Below, piece after piece: positions 10,293-19,149 of a stretch of 64,000 bases of DNA. This stretch comes from an uncultured Allorhizobium sp. (GTDB lineage: Bacteria; Pseudomonadota; Alphaproteobacteria; Rhizobiales; Rhizobiaceae), in assembly GCA_958439205.1 (NCBI GenBank), contig OY288189.1, forward strand, positions 1,503,001 through 1,567,000. Reading direction: 5' to 3'. Numbering within the stretch: the stretch's first letter is position 1; every line of letters begins with the position of its first letter. The notes under the pieces are model-generated. The model was not told the origin of the DNA and did not search any database. It worked only from the letters and a program-made list of their open reading frames with translations. A program made the position numbers and the translations under genes.

Positions 10293-11054
10293 ATGGCGAT
10301 CGGTGAGCGCGATCTGATGGGTGGTTTCGCCAAGGGCTTGAAGGTGCTGGAGGCTTTTGGGCCGGAGCGCCAGCGGCTCAGCATCACCGAGGCAGCCGAA
10401 ACCAGCGGCCTCGACAGAGCGACGGCACGGCGTTGCCTGCTGACGCTCGCGGAGCTCGGCTATGCGGACTATGACGGCAAGTTCTTCTCGCTGACCCCGA
10501 AGATCCTCAGGATCGGCCATGCCTGGCTTTCGGCGACGCCACTGCCGGTGCTGCTTCAGCCGCATCTCGACCAGTTGTCGGAGCGGGTCGGGCATAGCGC
10601 ATCGGCTTCCATTCTCGACAATACTGAGATCGTCTATATCGCCCGCGCTGCGCAAAAGCGGGTCATGTCGATCAACCTGATGCCGGGATCGCGGCTTTTG
10701 GCCTACAGCGCCTCGATGGGGCGGGTGCTGCTGGCCGCGCTTTCGGAACAGGAGTTGGATGCAGTGCTGCATTCGTCTCAATTAAAAGCGCATACCCCGA
10801 GGACGCTGATCGATCCTGCGCTGCTCAAAGCGGAAATCGCCCGGGTCCGCGAGCAGGGCTATGCCGTGATCGACCAAGAGCTCGAGATCGGCCTCTGCTC
10901 CATCGCTGTGCCCGTCAGCAATGATCGCGGACGCGTCGTGGCCGCGATCAATGTCGGCGCGCCAGCGGCTGTCCTGCCGGCGTCAGACCTGCCTGGGCAT
11001 TGCCTGCCGGCGATGCTGGAGATGCAGGCCAAGTTGCGACCGCTGCTCCCCTGA
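10293..11054 (+). CDS. pcaR: IclR-family regulator PcaR
   Basis: A 253-residue IclR protein: N-terminal winged helix (FAKGLKVLEAFG, then LSITEAAETSGLDRATARRCL split over residues 30-50) and a C-terminal effector domain (LEIGLCSIAVPV, then AAINVGAPA). IclR proteins of this subgroup (PcaR, PcaU, PobR) control beta-ketoadipate genes in response to pathway metabolites. The start is uncertain: ATG at 10293 follows GGGATGGG, and ATG at 10281 would add four residues. It is divergent from pcaIJF, which it probably activates, and tail-to-tail with pcaQ, with only two bases between the stops. Confidence 0.85.
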   Translation: MAIGERDLMGGFAKGLKVLEAFGPERQRLSITEAAETSGLDRATARRCLLTLAELGYADYDGKFFSLTPKILRIGHAWLSATPLPVLLQPHLDQLSERVGHSASASILDNTEIVYIARAAQKRVMSINLMPGSRLLAYSASMGRVLLAALSEQELDAVLHSSQLKAHTPRTLIDPALLKAEIARVREQGYAVIDQELEIGLCSIAVPVSNDRGRVVAAINVGAPAAVLPASDLPGHCLPAMLEMQAKLRPLLP

Positions 11055-11056
11055 GT

Positions 11057-11980
11057 TCAGGCGTTGGCCGCGTCCGAAGCTGCCTCTCGGATTGTGCGCA
11101 TCAGAAGCGCCAGCGGCATGGAGGGGACGGAATCTGCCCGAACGGTCAGGCCCACCGGTCCCTTGGTCTCGCTGGTGTCGATCGGCAGGGCCGCCAGCGT
11201 GCCATCGGCAAGGTCGGTTGCCACGACGCCGGCAGAAATGATCCAGATTGCATCCGTCTGGCGCACGAAGGCGCGGCCGAAGCTATCGGAGACCGTCTCG
11301 ATCTGGGTGGGCAGGCCGGAGATGCCGTTGGCGATCAGGAAACGTTCGACGAAGGGGCGGATGATCGAAGCCCTGGTCGGCATCAGCACGGGATAGCGCT
11401 CGAGCTCGCCGAAGAGGTCGGAGCCGGCCATGAGGAGCGGATGCCCGGCGCGGACGCAAAAGATCACCTGCTCGGAATAAAGATGCTCGAAGGAAAAGCC
11501 GGTCATCTGCTCCGGCGCGGCGAGACGACCCACGACGAGGTCGAGATCACCGACCCGCAACTGTTCAAGAAGCACGGCATTTTCGCCGGTGACGATTTTG
11601 ATGCGGGCGGGCACGTCCTCCTTGAGAAACAAGGTCATCGCCTGCGGCATGATGCGGGTGGAGACGGTCGGCAGAGCGCCGATCCGGATCGGCGGGGCAT
11701 CGGCATGAAGGGCATGGGAGACGGAATCGAAACCCTGGCGGAGCGCGGTCAGTGCGGCGCCTGCATGCTTCAGGAAGGCTTCGCCATAGCGGGTGATGCG
11801 GATGCCGCGTCCGTCCTTTTCGAACACCGCGACACCCAATACCTCCTCCAGTTCCCGGATGGTCTTGGTCACCGCAGGCTGGCTGACATGCAGGAGTTCG
11901 GCCGCCTTCATCACGCTCTTCTGGCGCGAAACCTCGACAAAGGTTTGCAGATGGCGAAACTTGATGCGGTTATCGATCAT
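11057..11980 (-). CDS. pcaQ: LysR-family regulator PcaQ
   Basis: A 307-residue LysR regulator with an N-terminal helix-turn-helix (IKFRHLQTFVEV, SVMKAAELLHVSQPAVTKTI) and a periplasmic-binding-protein-like effector domain. PcaQ of Agrobacterium and Sinorhizobium activates pcaDCHGB and responds to beta-carboxy-muconate and gamma-carboxy-muconolactone. ATG at 11980 (MIDNRIKF) is used; an in-frame start at 12025 would cover the operator. The call rests on divergence from pcaD and on an ATAACC-N4-GGTTAG site in the gap. Confidence 0.92.
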   Translation of the reverse strand: MIDNRIKFRHLQTFVEVSRQKSVMKAAELLHVSQPAVTKTIRELEEVLGVAVFEKDGRGIRITRYGEAFLKHAGAALTALRQGFDSVSHALHADAPPIRIGALPTVSTRIMPQAMTLFLKEDVPARIKIVTGENAVLLEQLRVGDLDLVVGRLAAPEQMTGFSFEHLYSEQVIFCVRAGHPLLMAGSDLFGELERYPVLMPTRASIIRPFVERFLIANGISGLPTQIETVSDSFGRAFVRQTDAIWIISAGVVATDLADGTLAALPIDTSETKGPVGLTVRADSVPSMPLALLMRTIREAASDAANA

Positions 11981-11988
11981 GGGAAAAC

Positions 11989-12004
11989 ATAACCCTATGG
12001 TTAG
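11989..12004. promoter_or_regulatory. PcaQ binding site
   Basis: ATAACC CTAT GGTTAG lies 8 bases from the pcaQ start and about 72 bases before the pcaD start. It matches the PcaQ box described in Sinorhizobium meliloti (ATAACC-N4-GGTTAA) except for the last base. A further half site, CCTAACC, follows at 12030-12036. Confidence 0.85.
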
Positions 12005-12076
12005 GTGTTTCGTGGAAAACATCATTTTACCTAACCAAATCGCGTGAGCAATATGGTGTCAACGGAGGAGGAACCC

Positions 12077-12886
12077 GTGCAGTTCGTTCAGGTCAACGGT
12101 GTCAGCCTGCATCACCAGATCATTGGTGGGCCGGGCAACAAGCCGGTTATCGTCTTCATCAATTCGCTCGGCACCGATTTCCGCATCTGGCGCGACGTGA
12201 TCGTGCGGCTTGCCGGTAGCTATCCGCTGCTGACCTATGACAAACGCGGGCATGGGCTTTCGGATGTCGGGCAGGCCCCGTACTCGATCGAAGACCATAT
12301 CGATGACCTGATCGGGTTGCTGGAGCATCTGAAGGTCAGCAATGCTGTGATCTGCGGGCTCTCTGTTGGCGGTCTGATTGCGCAAGGGCTCTGTGCGCGT
12401 CGGCCTGATCTGGTGAAGGCGCTTATTCTCTGCGACACGGCCCACAAGATCGGAACGGCGGAGATGTGGGCTGCCCGGATCGCAGCCATCGAGGAGGGCG
12501 GTCTTGATGGCATCGTCGATGGTGTCATGGAGCGCTGGTTCACGTCAGCCTTCCGCAACAGCGATCCCGCCTTCCCCGGCTATCGCAACATGATGCTCCG
12601 CCAGCCGGTCGACGGCTACATCGGAACATGTACTGCGATCCGCGATGCCGATTTTACCGCAGTTGCAGCTCAGATTGCCGTTCCTACGCTCTGCGTCGTC
12701 GGTGATCAGGATGGGGCGACGCCACCCGATCTCGTGTTGTCTCTTGCCCAGCTCGTGCCCGGCGCGCGCTACGAAGTCATCAAGGATGCTGGACACATTC
12801 CCTGTGTCGAGCAACCGGAAATGCTCACCACCATTATCGAGGCCTTTCTCGCGCCCGTCATTTCAGGAGAGGCAGCCCATGGCTGA
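12077..12886 (+). CDS. pcaD: 3-oxoadipate enol-lactonase PcaD
   Basis: A 269-residue alpha/beta hydrolase. The nucleophile Ser96 is in GLSVGG, the acid is probably the Asp in VVGDQDG, and the His is in DAGHIPC. It opens 3-oxoadipate enol-lactone to 3-oxoadipate. GTG at 12077 is chosen because GGAGGAGGA ends four bases upstream; an earlier GTG at 12044 would extend it by 11 residues across that ribosome site. First gene of pcaDCHGB, overlapping pcaC by 8 bases. It is a stand-alone PcaD, not the PcaL fusion with PcaC seen in actinobacteria. Confidence 0.93.
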   Translation: MQFVQVNGVSLHHQIIGGPGNKPVIVFINSLGTDFRIWRDVIVRLAGSYPLLTYDKRGHGLSDVGQAPYSIEDHIDDLIGLLEHLKVSNAVICGLSVGGLIAQGLCARRPDLVKALILCDTAHKIGTAEMWAARIAAIEEGGLDGIVDGVMERWFTSAFRNSDPAFPGYRNMMLRQPVDGYIGTCTAIRDADFTAVAAQIAVPTLCVVGDQDGATPPDLVLSLAQLVPGARYEVIKDAGHIPCVEQPEMLTTIIEAFLAPVISGEAAHG

Positions 12887-13298
12887 TGCCCGTAGTCCTT
12901 CAGATCGCTATCGGCAGGGCATGGCGACCCGCCGCCGTGTGCTGGGCGACGCCCATGTCGATCGCGCCTCGGCCTCGGCCACGCCGTTTGATCAGCCGTT
13001 CCAGGAGATGATCACCGAGGGTGCCTGGGGCACCGTTTGGTCGCGTCCCGGGATCAGCCCGCGCGAACGCTCGATGATTACGATAGCTCTGCTCGCAGCC
13101 CTCGGCCACGACGAAGAAGTCGCGATGCATGTGCGCGCCACCGCCAATACCGGGGCAAGCCGCGAGGATATCACCGAAGCGCTGATGCATGTCGCCATCT
13201 ATGCCGGCGTTCCCGCCGCCAACAGGGCTTTCAAGATCGCCAAGCACGTGTTTGATAAGCTGGATGCCGGCGAGACCGGGGGAGGGAGCCATGACTGA
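12879..13298 (+). CDS. pcaC: 4-carboxymuconolactone decarboxylase PcaC
   Basis: A 139-residue AhpD/CMD-fold protein with the expected [20 protein letters not shown] helix pair (residues ~63-82) and [15 protein letters not shown]. It decarboxylates gamma-carboxymuconolactone to 3-oxoadipate enol-lactone. ATG at 12879 overlaps the pcaD stop, and its own stop overlaps the pcaH start by 8 bases, so the operon is translationally coupled throughout. Confidence 0.93.
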   Translation: MADARSPSDRYRQGMATRRRVLGDAHVDRASASATPFDQPFQEMITEGAWGTVWSRPGISPRERSMITIALLAALGHDEEVAMHVRATANTGASREDITEALMHVAIYAGVPAANRAFKIAKHVFDKLDAGETGGGSHD

Positions 13299-14040
13299 TC
13301 TTTCGAACAAGAAGCCGGAGACGGGCGCCTTCTTCCCGCGCGACCGCAACTGGCATCCGCCGGCCTATACCCCGACCTACAAGACCTCCGTCCTGCGCTC
13401 GCCGCAGAAGGCGCTTCTGTCACTTGATGGCACCAAGTCGGAGATAACAGGCCCGGTCTTCGGCCACTCCATGCTCGGCGAGCTCGACAATGATCTGATC
13501 CATAATTTCGCCAAGCCCGGCGAGAGCGCAATCGGCGAGCGCATCATCGTGCATGGGCGCGTGCTTGATGAACGCGGCCGGCCTGTCCCCGGCGCACTCA
13601 TCGAGTTCTGGCAGGCCAATGCCGGTGGACGTTATCGCCACAAGAAGGAGAGCTATCTGGCGCCGTTCGATCCGAATTTTGGCGGCTGCGGGCGCACGAT
13701 CACCGACGAGAACGGCTATTATGCCTTCCGCACCATCAAGCCAGGTCCTTACCCGTGGCCGAACGGGGTCAACGACTGGCGGCCGGCGCATATCCATTTC
13801 TCCATCTTTGGCCATGGCTTCTCGCAGCGTTTGATCACCCAGATGTATTTCGAGGGCGATCCGATGATCTGGAAGTGTCCGATCGTGCTGACGATCCCGG
13901 ATCGTGCGGCGATCGAGCAGCTTGTGGCAGCCCTCGACTGGTCGGCAACCATCCCGATGGATGCGCGGGCCTACAAGTTCGATATGGTGTTGCGCGGACG
14001 GCGTTCGACCTTGTTCGAAAACCGGATGGAGGGAAATTGA
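13291..14040 (+). CDS. pcaH: Protocatechuate 3,4-dioxygenase beta subunit PcaH
   Basis: A 249-residue intradiol dioxygenase beta subunit. All four ferric-iron ligands are visible: Tyr115 (GGRYRH), Tyr154 (GPYPW), His167 and His169 (RPAHIHFS). Each is shifted by seven residues from the Pseudomonas positions 108, 147, 160 and 162. It opens the protocatechuate ring between the hydroxyls to give 3-carboxy-cis,cis-muconate. GGAGGG stands before the ATG at 13291. It overlaps pcaC and touches pcaG in a TGATG junction. Confidence 0.96.
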   Translation: MTDLSNKKPETGAFFPRDRNWHPPAYTPTYKTSVLRSPQKALLSLDGTKSEITGPVFGHSMLGELDNDLIHNFAKPGESAIGERIIVHGRVLDERGRPVPGALIEFWQANAGGRYRHKKESYLAPFDPNFGGCGRTITDENGYYAFRTIKPGPYPWPNGVNDWRPAHIHFSIFGHGFSQRLITQMYFEGDPMIWKCPIVLTIPDRAAIEQLVAALDWSATIPMDARAYKFDMVLRGRRSTLFENRMEGN

Positions 14041-14654
14041 TGGTCCAGGATCTCGGTTACCTCAAGGAAAGCGCCTCGCAGACGGCCGGCCCTTACGTCC
14101 ATATCGGCCTCACGCCGAACTTCGCGGATATCAAGGGCGTCTATCCTGTCGATCTCGGTACAACCATGGTCAATGACAAGACGCGCGGTGACCGGATCAC
14201 GGTGACCGGCCGGGTCATCGATGGGTCCGGTACGCCGCTCAAGGATGCGCTGATCGAAATCTGGCAGGCGGATGCCGACGGGATTTACAACAGCCCGTCC
14301 GAGACGCGCGGTAGTGCGGATCCGAACTTCACTGGTTGGGGGCGCTGCCCTTGCGATCTCACGACCGGCGAATACCGGTTCGAGACGATCAAGCCCGGCC
14401 GGGTGCCGTTCCGAGATGGACGCCTCATGGCGCCGCATATCTCCTTCTGGATCGTTGCGCGCGGCATCAATCTCGGCCTCAACACGCGCCTCTATTTCGG
14501 CGACGAAGAGGCGGCCAATACCGAGGATCCGATCCTCGCGCGCATCGAGCATCGCGTGCGTGTGCCGACGCTGATTGCGCAGCGTGACGGTTCGACCTAT
14601 CACTTCGACATCCACCTGCAGGGTGAGAAGGAGACGGTCTTCTTCGACATCTGA
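14040..14654 (+). CDS. pcaG: Protocatechuate 3,4-dioxygenase alpha subunit PcaG
   Basis: A 204-residue alpha subunit of the same heteromultimer. It has the intradiol fold (IEIWQADADGIY, FTGWGRCPCD, FETIKPG, PHISFWIVARG) but not the full ligand set, as expected of the non-iron-binding partner that shapes the active site. The ATG shares its A with the TGA of pcaH, which keeps the subunits in step. Confidence 0.95.
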   Translation: MVQDLGYLKESASQTAGPYVHIGLTPNFADIKGVYPVDLGTTMVNDKTRGDRITVTGRVIDGSGTPLKDALIEIWQADADGIYNSPSETRGSADPNFTGWGRCPCDLTTGEYRFETIKPGRVPFRDGRLMAPHISFWIVARGINLGLNTRLYFGDEEAANTEDPILARIEHRVRVPTLIAQRDGSTYHFDIHLQGEKETVFFDI

Positions 14655-14673
14655 GAAGGGCCTTGAGATCAGC

Positions 14674-15723
14674 ATGACCGCATCCGTCTTCGACCATCCG
14701 ATTCTATCCGGCCTTCTGGGCGATGACGAGATCGGAGCGCAGTTTTCGGCCGCAGCCGAGCTTTCGGCCATGCTGCGTTTCGAGGTGGCGCTTGCCGAGG
14801 CGGAGGCTGCCGAAGGGCTTATCCCGGACGCATCCGCTGAAGAGATTGCGGCGCTGCCGGAAGCATTCGTTGCCGATCTCGACGCCCTTAAGCAGGCGAT
14901 CGGGCGTGACGGTGTTGTCATCCCCGATCTCGTGCGGCAGTGGCGGGCGGGGCTCGGCGACGCCGGCAAACATCTGCATTTCGGCGCAACCAGCCAGGAT
15001 GCCATCGATACCGGTCTGATGCTGCGTCTGGGTGCTGTGCTGTCGATCCTCGATCAGCGTCTGGCGGCCATCATCTCGTCGCTTGACGGTTTGGAGACGC
15101 GCTTCGGCACCCAGTCCCTGATGGGGCGCACGCGCATGCAGGCGGCGATCCCGATCACGGTTGCCGATCGACTTGCCACGTGGAAGGGGCCAGTCGTTGC
15201 CCAGCGGGCTGCTGTTCGGGGCATGCTGAAAGCCGGTCTGCCGCTGCAATTCGGCGGCGCTGCCGGCACGCTCGAAAAGCTTGGAGACAAGGCGTCGCTC
15301 GTCCGTGCCAGGCTCGCCGCGCTGCTTCAGCTCTCCGACCGGCCGCAATGGCACAGTCAGCGGGCGGTCATTGCCGAGATCGGCGGTCTGTTCTCCCAGA
15401 TCAGCGGCAGTCTCGGAAAGATCGGCCAGGATCTGGCGCTGATGGCGGACAATGGCACGGCGGTGATCGGCGGCGGCGGTGCGTCATCCGCCATGCCGCA
15501 CAAGCGCAATCCGGTAAAGGCCGAAGTTCTCGTCACGCTTGCCCGGTTCAATGCCGTGCAGATCTCGGGCCTGCATCAGTCCCTGGTGCATGAGCAGGAG
15601 CGGTCGGGCGCTGCCTGGACGCTCGAATGGATGATCCTGCCGCAGATGGCGATCGCCACGGGGGCGGCCACACGGCTTGCAACGGAGGTCCTGCAGTCGA
15701 TCGAGGAACTCGGGGACCGCTGA
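14674..15723 (+). CDS. pcaB: 3-carboxy-cis,cis-muconate cycloisomerase PcaB
   Basis: A 349-residue member of the fumarase/aspartase superfamily, with HFGATSQDAIDTG (residues ~105-117) and the signature loop GGGASSAMPHKRNP near residue 270. It cyclises carboxymuconate to gamma-carboxymuconolactone. At 349 residues it is shorter than the Pseudomonas enzyme (about 450), as is usual in rhizobia, where the C-terminal domain is missing. It starts 19 bases after pcaG and ends the operon. The stop directly abuts the stop of the anti-sigma gene on the other strand. Confidence 0.94.
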   Translation: MTASVFDHPILSGLLGDDEIGAQFSAAAELSAMLRFEVALAEAEAAEGLIPDASAEEIAALPEAFVADLDALKQAIGRDGVVIPDLVRQWRAGLGDAGKHLHFGATSQDAIDTGLMLRLGAVLSILDQRLAAIISSLDGLETRFGTQSLMGRTRMQAAIPITVADRLATWKGPVVAQRAAVRGMLKAGLPLQFGGAAGTLEKLGDKASLVRARLAALLQLSDRPQWHSQRAVIAEIGGLFSQISGSLGKIGQDLALMADNGTAVIGGGGASSAMPHKRNPVKAEVLVTLARFNAVQISGLHQSLVHEQERSGAAWTLEWMILPQMAIATGAATRLATEVLQSIEELGDR

Positions 15724-15918
15724 CTATCTCTCACCCGGATCGGATGCATCGGTCGCGACATAGCGGCGGGTGACCTTGCGCATCATCTGGATTTGCCGGA
15801 CGAAGCCCGAGCAGGCGCCGCACTTGAAGAGATGCAGACGCAGGCCGACGGTTTCGCCGAGCGAGAGGCGTCGGTCGAGTTCGTCCGAGGCGAGTTTCGT
15901 TGCGTTTTCGCACATCAT
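15724..15918 (-). CDS. Small zinc-finger anti-sigma factor
   Basis: A 64-residue protein with the zf-HC2 pattern: an early Cys (MMCENATKL), then H-x3-C-x2-C (HLFKCGAC). Such proteins bind zinc and hold an ECF sigma factor inactive. It has no membrane segment, so it is a soluble, probably redox- or metal-sensitive type. Its ATG overlaps the sigma factor's TGA (ATGA), the usual sigma/anti-sigma arrangement. The ATG at 15915 is an equally possible start. Confidence 0.8.
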   Translation of the reverse strand: MMCENATKLASDELDRRLSLGETVGLRLHLFKCGACSGFVRQIQMMRKVTRRYVATDASDPGER

Positions 15919-16547
15919 GACAATTTTTCCTCCGGCGCGAACCAGTGTCCTTGCAGGCAGTTGCGCAGACGAAGCCGCGCGCGGTGCATCAGGACATGCA
16001 TGTTGGTGGTGGTGATGCCGATCTCGGCGCAGATTTCATCGGTTTCCATCTCGACGAATTCGCGCATCATGAAAACGCGGCCCTGATCGGGGGGCAAATG
16101 ATCGAGGCAAGCCTCGAAGACCCGCCAGAAATCCTTGCCGAGTAGTTCGACTTCCGGATTGCCCCAGTCGCTTGGGCGGTTTTCCGGAACCCAGTGACCC
16201 TTGGCATCGAAGTAGCGCGGCTCATCCTCATCCGGGAAGTGACCGAGCGGCATGGCGATCATCTGCGACTGCTTGCGCTTGAAGCGAATCTGGTCGGCGA
16301 TCTTGTTGCGCAGAATGGCGAAGACCCAGGTGCGAAAGGCGGACCGCCCGGCAAAGGCTTTGGCATTGCGAAGCGCGCCCGCGAGCGCTTCCTGAACGGC
16401 ATCTTCGGCAAGGCCTGGATCAGCAAGCTGGAGGCTTGCGAAACTCAACATGCGTTGACGCAGCTCCGCCATATACATCGCATCGGCCAGAAACGGCGCG
16501 GCTGCACCGTTTCCGCCGTTCAATTCCTGCTCGCCCGCATTTACCAT
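15915..16547 (-). CDS. ECF RNA polymerase sigma factor
   Basis: A 210-residue ECF sigma factor: region 2 (LRQRMLSFASLQLADPGLAEDAVQEA, split over residues ~30-55, and AFRTWVFAILRNKIADQIR) and region 4 (LPPDQGRVFMMREFVEMETDEI followed by the TTTNMHVLMHRARLRLR recognition helix). A ~50-residue linker with Trp, Pro and Asp joins them. It resembles the sigma-70 subfamily that travels with a short zf-HC2 protein. ATG at 16547 follows GGGGGATC; a GTG/ATG extension to 16580 is less likely. The regulon is not visible here. Confidence 0.85.
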   Translation of the reverse strand: MVNAGEQELNGGNGAAAPFLADAMYMAELRQRMLSFASLQLADPGLAEDAVQEALAGALRNAKAFAGRSAFRTWVFAILRNKIADQIRFKRKQSQMIAMPLGHFPDEDEPRYFDAKGHWVPENRPSDWGNPEVELLGKDFWRVFEACLDHLPPDQGRVFMMREFVEMETDEICAEIGITTTNMHVLMHRARLRLRNCLQGHWFAPEEKLS

Positions 16548-16657
16548 CGTGATCCCCCGGACATTGCCCGCGCCTGCCAAGACCCGGCGCGCAACACAGC
16601 ACGCCTTCGTTCAGTCGCGGCTTTCAGCGCCATCTTACAGGTCGCGCAGAAAAAATC

Positions 16658-17089
16658 TCATGTCAGGATCATCACCACGGCATAGGCCGCAATCACCAGC
16701 AGCGTGACGTTGCGCCGGAGCGCCAGATACCAGGCGGGTTGGTCGCCTTTCCGGTGGATGCCGAGATCGGCGGCAAGCAGGACCAGAAATACCCCGACAT
16801 GCAGCGCCATCGTCAAAGCCGGGATGTAAGGATAGGCCAGCAGCCCGCCGATGGCCGCGAGGGCTGCGACGTTGCTCACGATCAGCATGAGCCGTGGATC
16901 CTGAGCGCGGATCTGAGCCTGGCTCCAGAGCGTGCCGGCCATGAAGCAGGCGATGCCGGTTCCGTAGGCGATGAAGGCTTGCGCGGCCAGTGCGGGCTGG
17001 TAGCCGAGCACCTGGGCCAGTCCCAGCGCCCAGAAGGGCAGGGCGCCGGCATAGGTCAGGAGTTTGGTGAGCGCGGGGTCGCGGTACAT
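16658..17089 (-). CDS. DUF3429 membrane protein
   Basis: A 143-residue protein with four to five hydrophobic segments (LLTYAGALPFWALGL, AFIAYGTGIACFMAG, MLIVSNVAALAAIGGLL, LHVGVFLVLLAADL, LLVIAAYAVVMIL) and the DUF3429 core GTLWSQAQIR. Function unknown. ATG at 17089 lies two bases after the stop of the flavoprotein gene with AAGGAA upstream, so the two are almost certainly co-transcribed and may act together in the membrane. Confidence 0.75.
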   Translation of the reverse strand: MYRDPALTKLLTYAGALPFWALGLAQVLGYQPALAAQAFIAYGTGIACFMAGTLWSQAQIRAQDPRLMLIVSNVAALAAIGGLLAYPYIPALTMALHVGVFLVLLAADLGIHRKGDQPAWYLALRRNVTLLVIAAYAVVMILT

Positions 17090-17091
17090 CG

Positions 17092-18081
17092 TCACGTTCC
17101 TTGCAGGCGTGTGATCAGCAGTTCCGACAGGGCCGTCGCACTTTCGACCGCGGCCTCGACGCGGTTGCCGAGGCACCAGTCGCCGCAAGCGCCGAGGCCG
17201 AGGGCATCGTCGAAGAGGAAGGGTTGGCCAGCCGGCTTTTCGACACTCGCATAGCGCCAGCGATGCAGATCGAGCCAGGCGGCGTTCGAGAAGTCCAGTC
17301 CAAGCAGGTGCTTCAGCGACGCGAGCATTTCCGATTTCACCTCGTCCCGGTCGCGCTCCAGGTTTGCCTCGGCCCAATCGTTGCGGCTGTGGATGGTGAG
17401 CGCCGTCTTCTCTCCGCGGCCGGGCTTGCTGCCCTCGACGGCGATCCAGCTCAGGATTGCATCGTCAATGCGGGCGGCATCGAAGTCGAGGTGCAGGGGC
17501 TCATTGAGGCCGATCATCATTGTGAAGCAGCCGCTCATGCGGACATTGGCCAAAGCTTCTCTGCCTGAAAATGCCTCGGGCATCAGCCGGATGGTCTGTG
17601 GTGCCGGGGCGGTGGACATCACGAGATCGAAACGGCCGAGATCCTGGCCTTCGCTATCGGTCAGTGACCAACGATCTTCGGCACGCTTGAGGGCGGCAAC
17701 CGTCGCTTCCTTGCGGATCTGAAGGCCCTCGGCCAATCCGTTCGCAAACCCGCTCATGCCGGGCAGCCCGATGTAGCGAGGCTCCGGGGGGCGGCTATCG
17801 GCCACCAATCCGTCGGCCTTGAGCGTGTGTACGGCCTTCGGCCAGATGCCGGCATGACCTGCCTTGATGGCAACTTCCGCAACCGTCCGAAGAACCGGCG
17901 AGCGGGCGGTGAAATACTGGGTGCCTTGGTCGAAGGCAAAGCCCTCACGGCGGCGGTTGGCCATACGGCCGCCGAGGCCTCGGCTCTTTTCGAAAATGGT
18001 GACGTCGGCTGAAGGGGCAAGCGCCCCCGCGAGTGTGATGCCGGCGATCCCGGCTCCGATGATGGCAATGGACGTCTTCAC
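17092..18081 (-). CDS. Renalase-like FAD-dependent amine oxidase family protein
   Basis: A 329-residue flavoprotein. The N-terminal dinucleotide fold IIGAGIAGITLAGAL, the EKSRGLGGRMANRR segment (second FAD-binding region) and DQGTQYFTAR are typical of the renalase-like group; the C-terminal GACGDWCLGNRVEAAVESA closes the FAD site. Bacterial renalases oxidise wrong-isomer dihydro-nicotinamides, but many relatives are unstudied, so the substrate is open. It lies 45 bases behind the LysR gene and 2 bases before DUF3429. Confidence 0.8.
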   Translation of the reverse strand: MKTSIAIIGAGIAGITLAGALAPSADVTIFEKSRGLGGRMANRRREGFAFDQGTQYFTARSPVLRTVAEVAIKAGHAGIWPKAVHTLKADGLVADSRPPEPRYIGLPGMSGFANGLAEGLQIRKEATVAALKRAEDRWSLTDSEGQDLGRFDLVMSTAPAPQTIRLMPEAFSGREALANVRMSGCFTMMIGLNEPLHLDFDAARIDDAILSWIAVEGSKPGRGEKTALTIHSRNDWAEANLERDRDEVKSEMLASLKHLLGLDFSNAAWLDLHRWRYASVEKPAGQPFLFDDALGLGACGDWCLGNRVEAAVESATALSELLITRLQGT

Positions 18082-18126
18082 GCAATCCCTCTCTCAAGCG
18101 CTTGGCGCGCTAATGCTTTACGCGGA

Positions 18127-19023
18127 TCAGGCGGTGGTGGATTTGCCGTCTTCGCTCGCTTCCAGCAGTGGCCGGATGAGCGGGTTCGGAAAGCGCCGCT
18201 TCACGGTGACGGCATAGAAGGATTCGATCATGCCGGGCAGGGCGTCGAACTCGACCAGCGTGCCGGCTTCAAGCTCGCCCTTGACGACGATCGGCGGGAG
18301 AACGGCAAGGCCCGCACCTTCTCGAGCCAGAAGACGCATCATCGCCATGTCATCGACTTCGGCGGCGATCTGCGGCGTGATGCCAAGCCGAGCAACGAGG
18401 GCTTCGAATTGCGAGCGCACGCCGCTTTCGAGCGTCGGCAGGATGACCGGATGCTCGGCGAGCAGGTCGGCGAGCTTCGCACCTGGTTTGCCGTAGGAAG
18501 GTTTGCCGATGAGACTGACCCGCTGCTGGTAAACGTGCTGGGCGATGAAGGGCGTTACGGAATCGGCCATCGGCGCCTGGTTCAGGAGGACGATGTCGAG
18601 GTTCAGCGCTTCCAGCGCGCCCAATAACTCACTGGTACTGCCCGAGCGCAGGATCATGTCTACGTCGGAGCGTCCGAGGATCGGACGCAGGAATTCCATC
18701 TGGAAGTTGCGTGACAGCGTGGCGAGCGCGCCGATGCGGATGGCGCGGCGTGTCCTCCCGGTTTCCTTCAGCGTCTCGACCAGTTCCTCGCCGGCCGAAA
18801 AGATCGTGTCGGCATGGTCGAGCGCGATGCGGCCCGCTTCTGTCAGATAGAGCTGTCGGCCACGACGCTCGAAGAGAGAATGGCCCAGCCGCTCCTCAAG
18901 CTGCTTGATCTGGATGGAGAGCGCCGATTGCGACAGGTTCAGCCGCTCGGCCGTGCGGGTCAGGTTGCCGTCATGGGCGACGGCGCGGAAATAGCGGAGG
19001 TGATGATAGTTCAGCTCGGACAT
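18127..19023 (-). CDS. LysR-family regulator, divergent from dabBA
   Basis: A 298-residue LysR protein with an N-terminal winged helix (NYHHLRYFRAVAHDGNLTRTAERLNLSQSALSIQ across residues 5-38) and an effector domain; the overall type is NhaR-like. The ATG at 19023 has no Shine-Dalgarno sequence; the bases where one should be are part of a perfect palindrome. Divergence from dabBA suggests that it controls the carbon pump, as LysR genes do beside several known dab operons. It may also drive the flavoprotein-DUF3429 pair downstream. Confidence 0.85.
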   Translation of the reverse strand: MSELNYHHLRYFRAVAHDGNLTRTAERLNLSQSALSIQIKQLEERLGHSLFERRGRQLYLTEAGRIALDHADTIFSAGEELVETLKETGRTRRAIRIGALATLSRNFQMEFLRPILGRSDVDMILRSGSTSELLGALEALNLDIVLLNQAPMADSVTPFIAQHVYQQRVSLIGKPSYGKPGAKLADLLAEHPVILPTLESGVRSQFEALVARLGITPQIAAEVDDMAMMRLLAREGAGLAVLPPIVVKGELEAGTLVEFDALPGMIESFYAVTVKRRFPNPLIRPLLEASEDGKSTTA

Positions 19024-19043
19024 CGTTCTATTTTATAGAACGA
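19023..19043. promoter_or_regulatory. Palindrome, candidate LysR operator
   Basis: TCGTTCTAT TTT ATAGAACGA is a perfect 9-base inverted repeat with a 3-base centre. It touches the first base of the LysR start codon and lies about 106 bases before dabB. It contains a T-N11-A LysR pattern and is the only strong symmetry in the divergent gap. Confidence 0.6.
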
Positions 19044-19149
19044 ATTTAGAGAAACAATGAATTTTTCTTGCGATCACGCCGCTGATAACAGGTCTGTGAG
19101 ATCGCCGCTGCCTCCTCCCAAGCAGCGGCCCCAGACCGGAGACGCCCCC

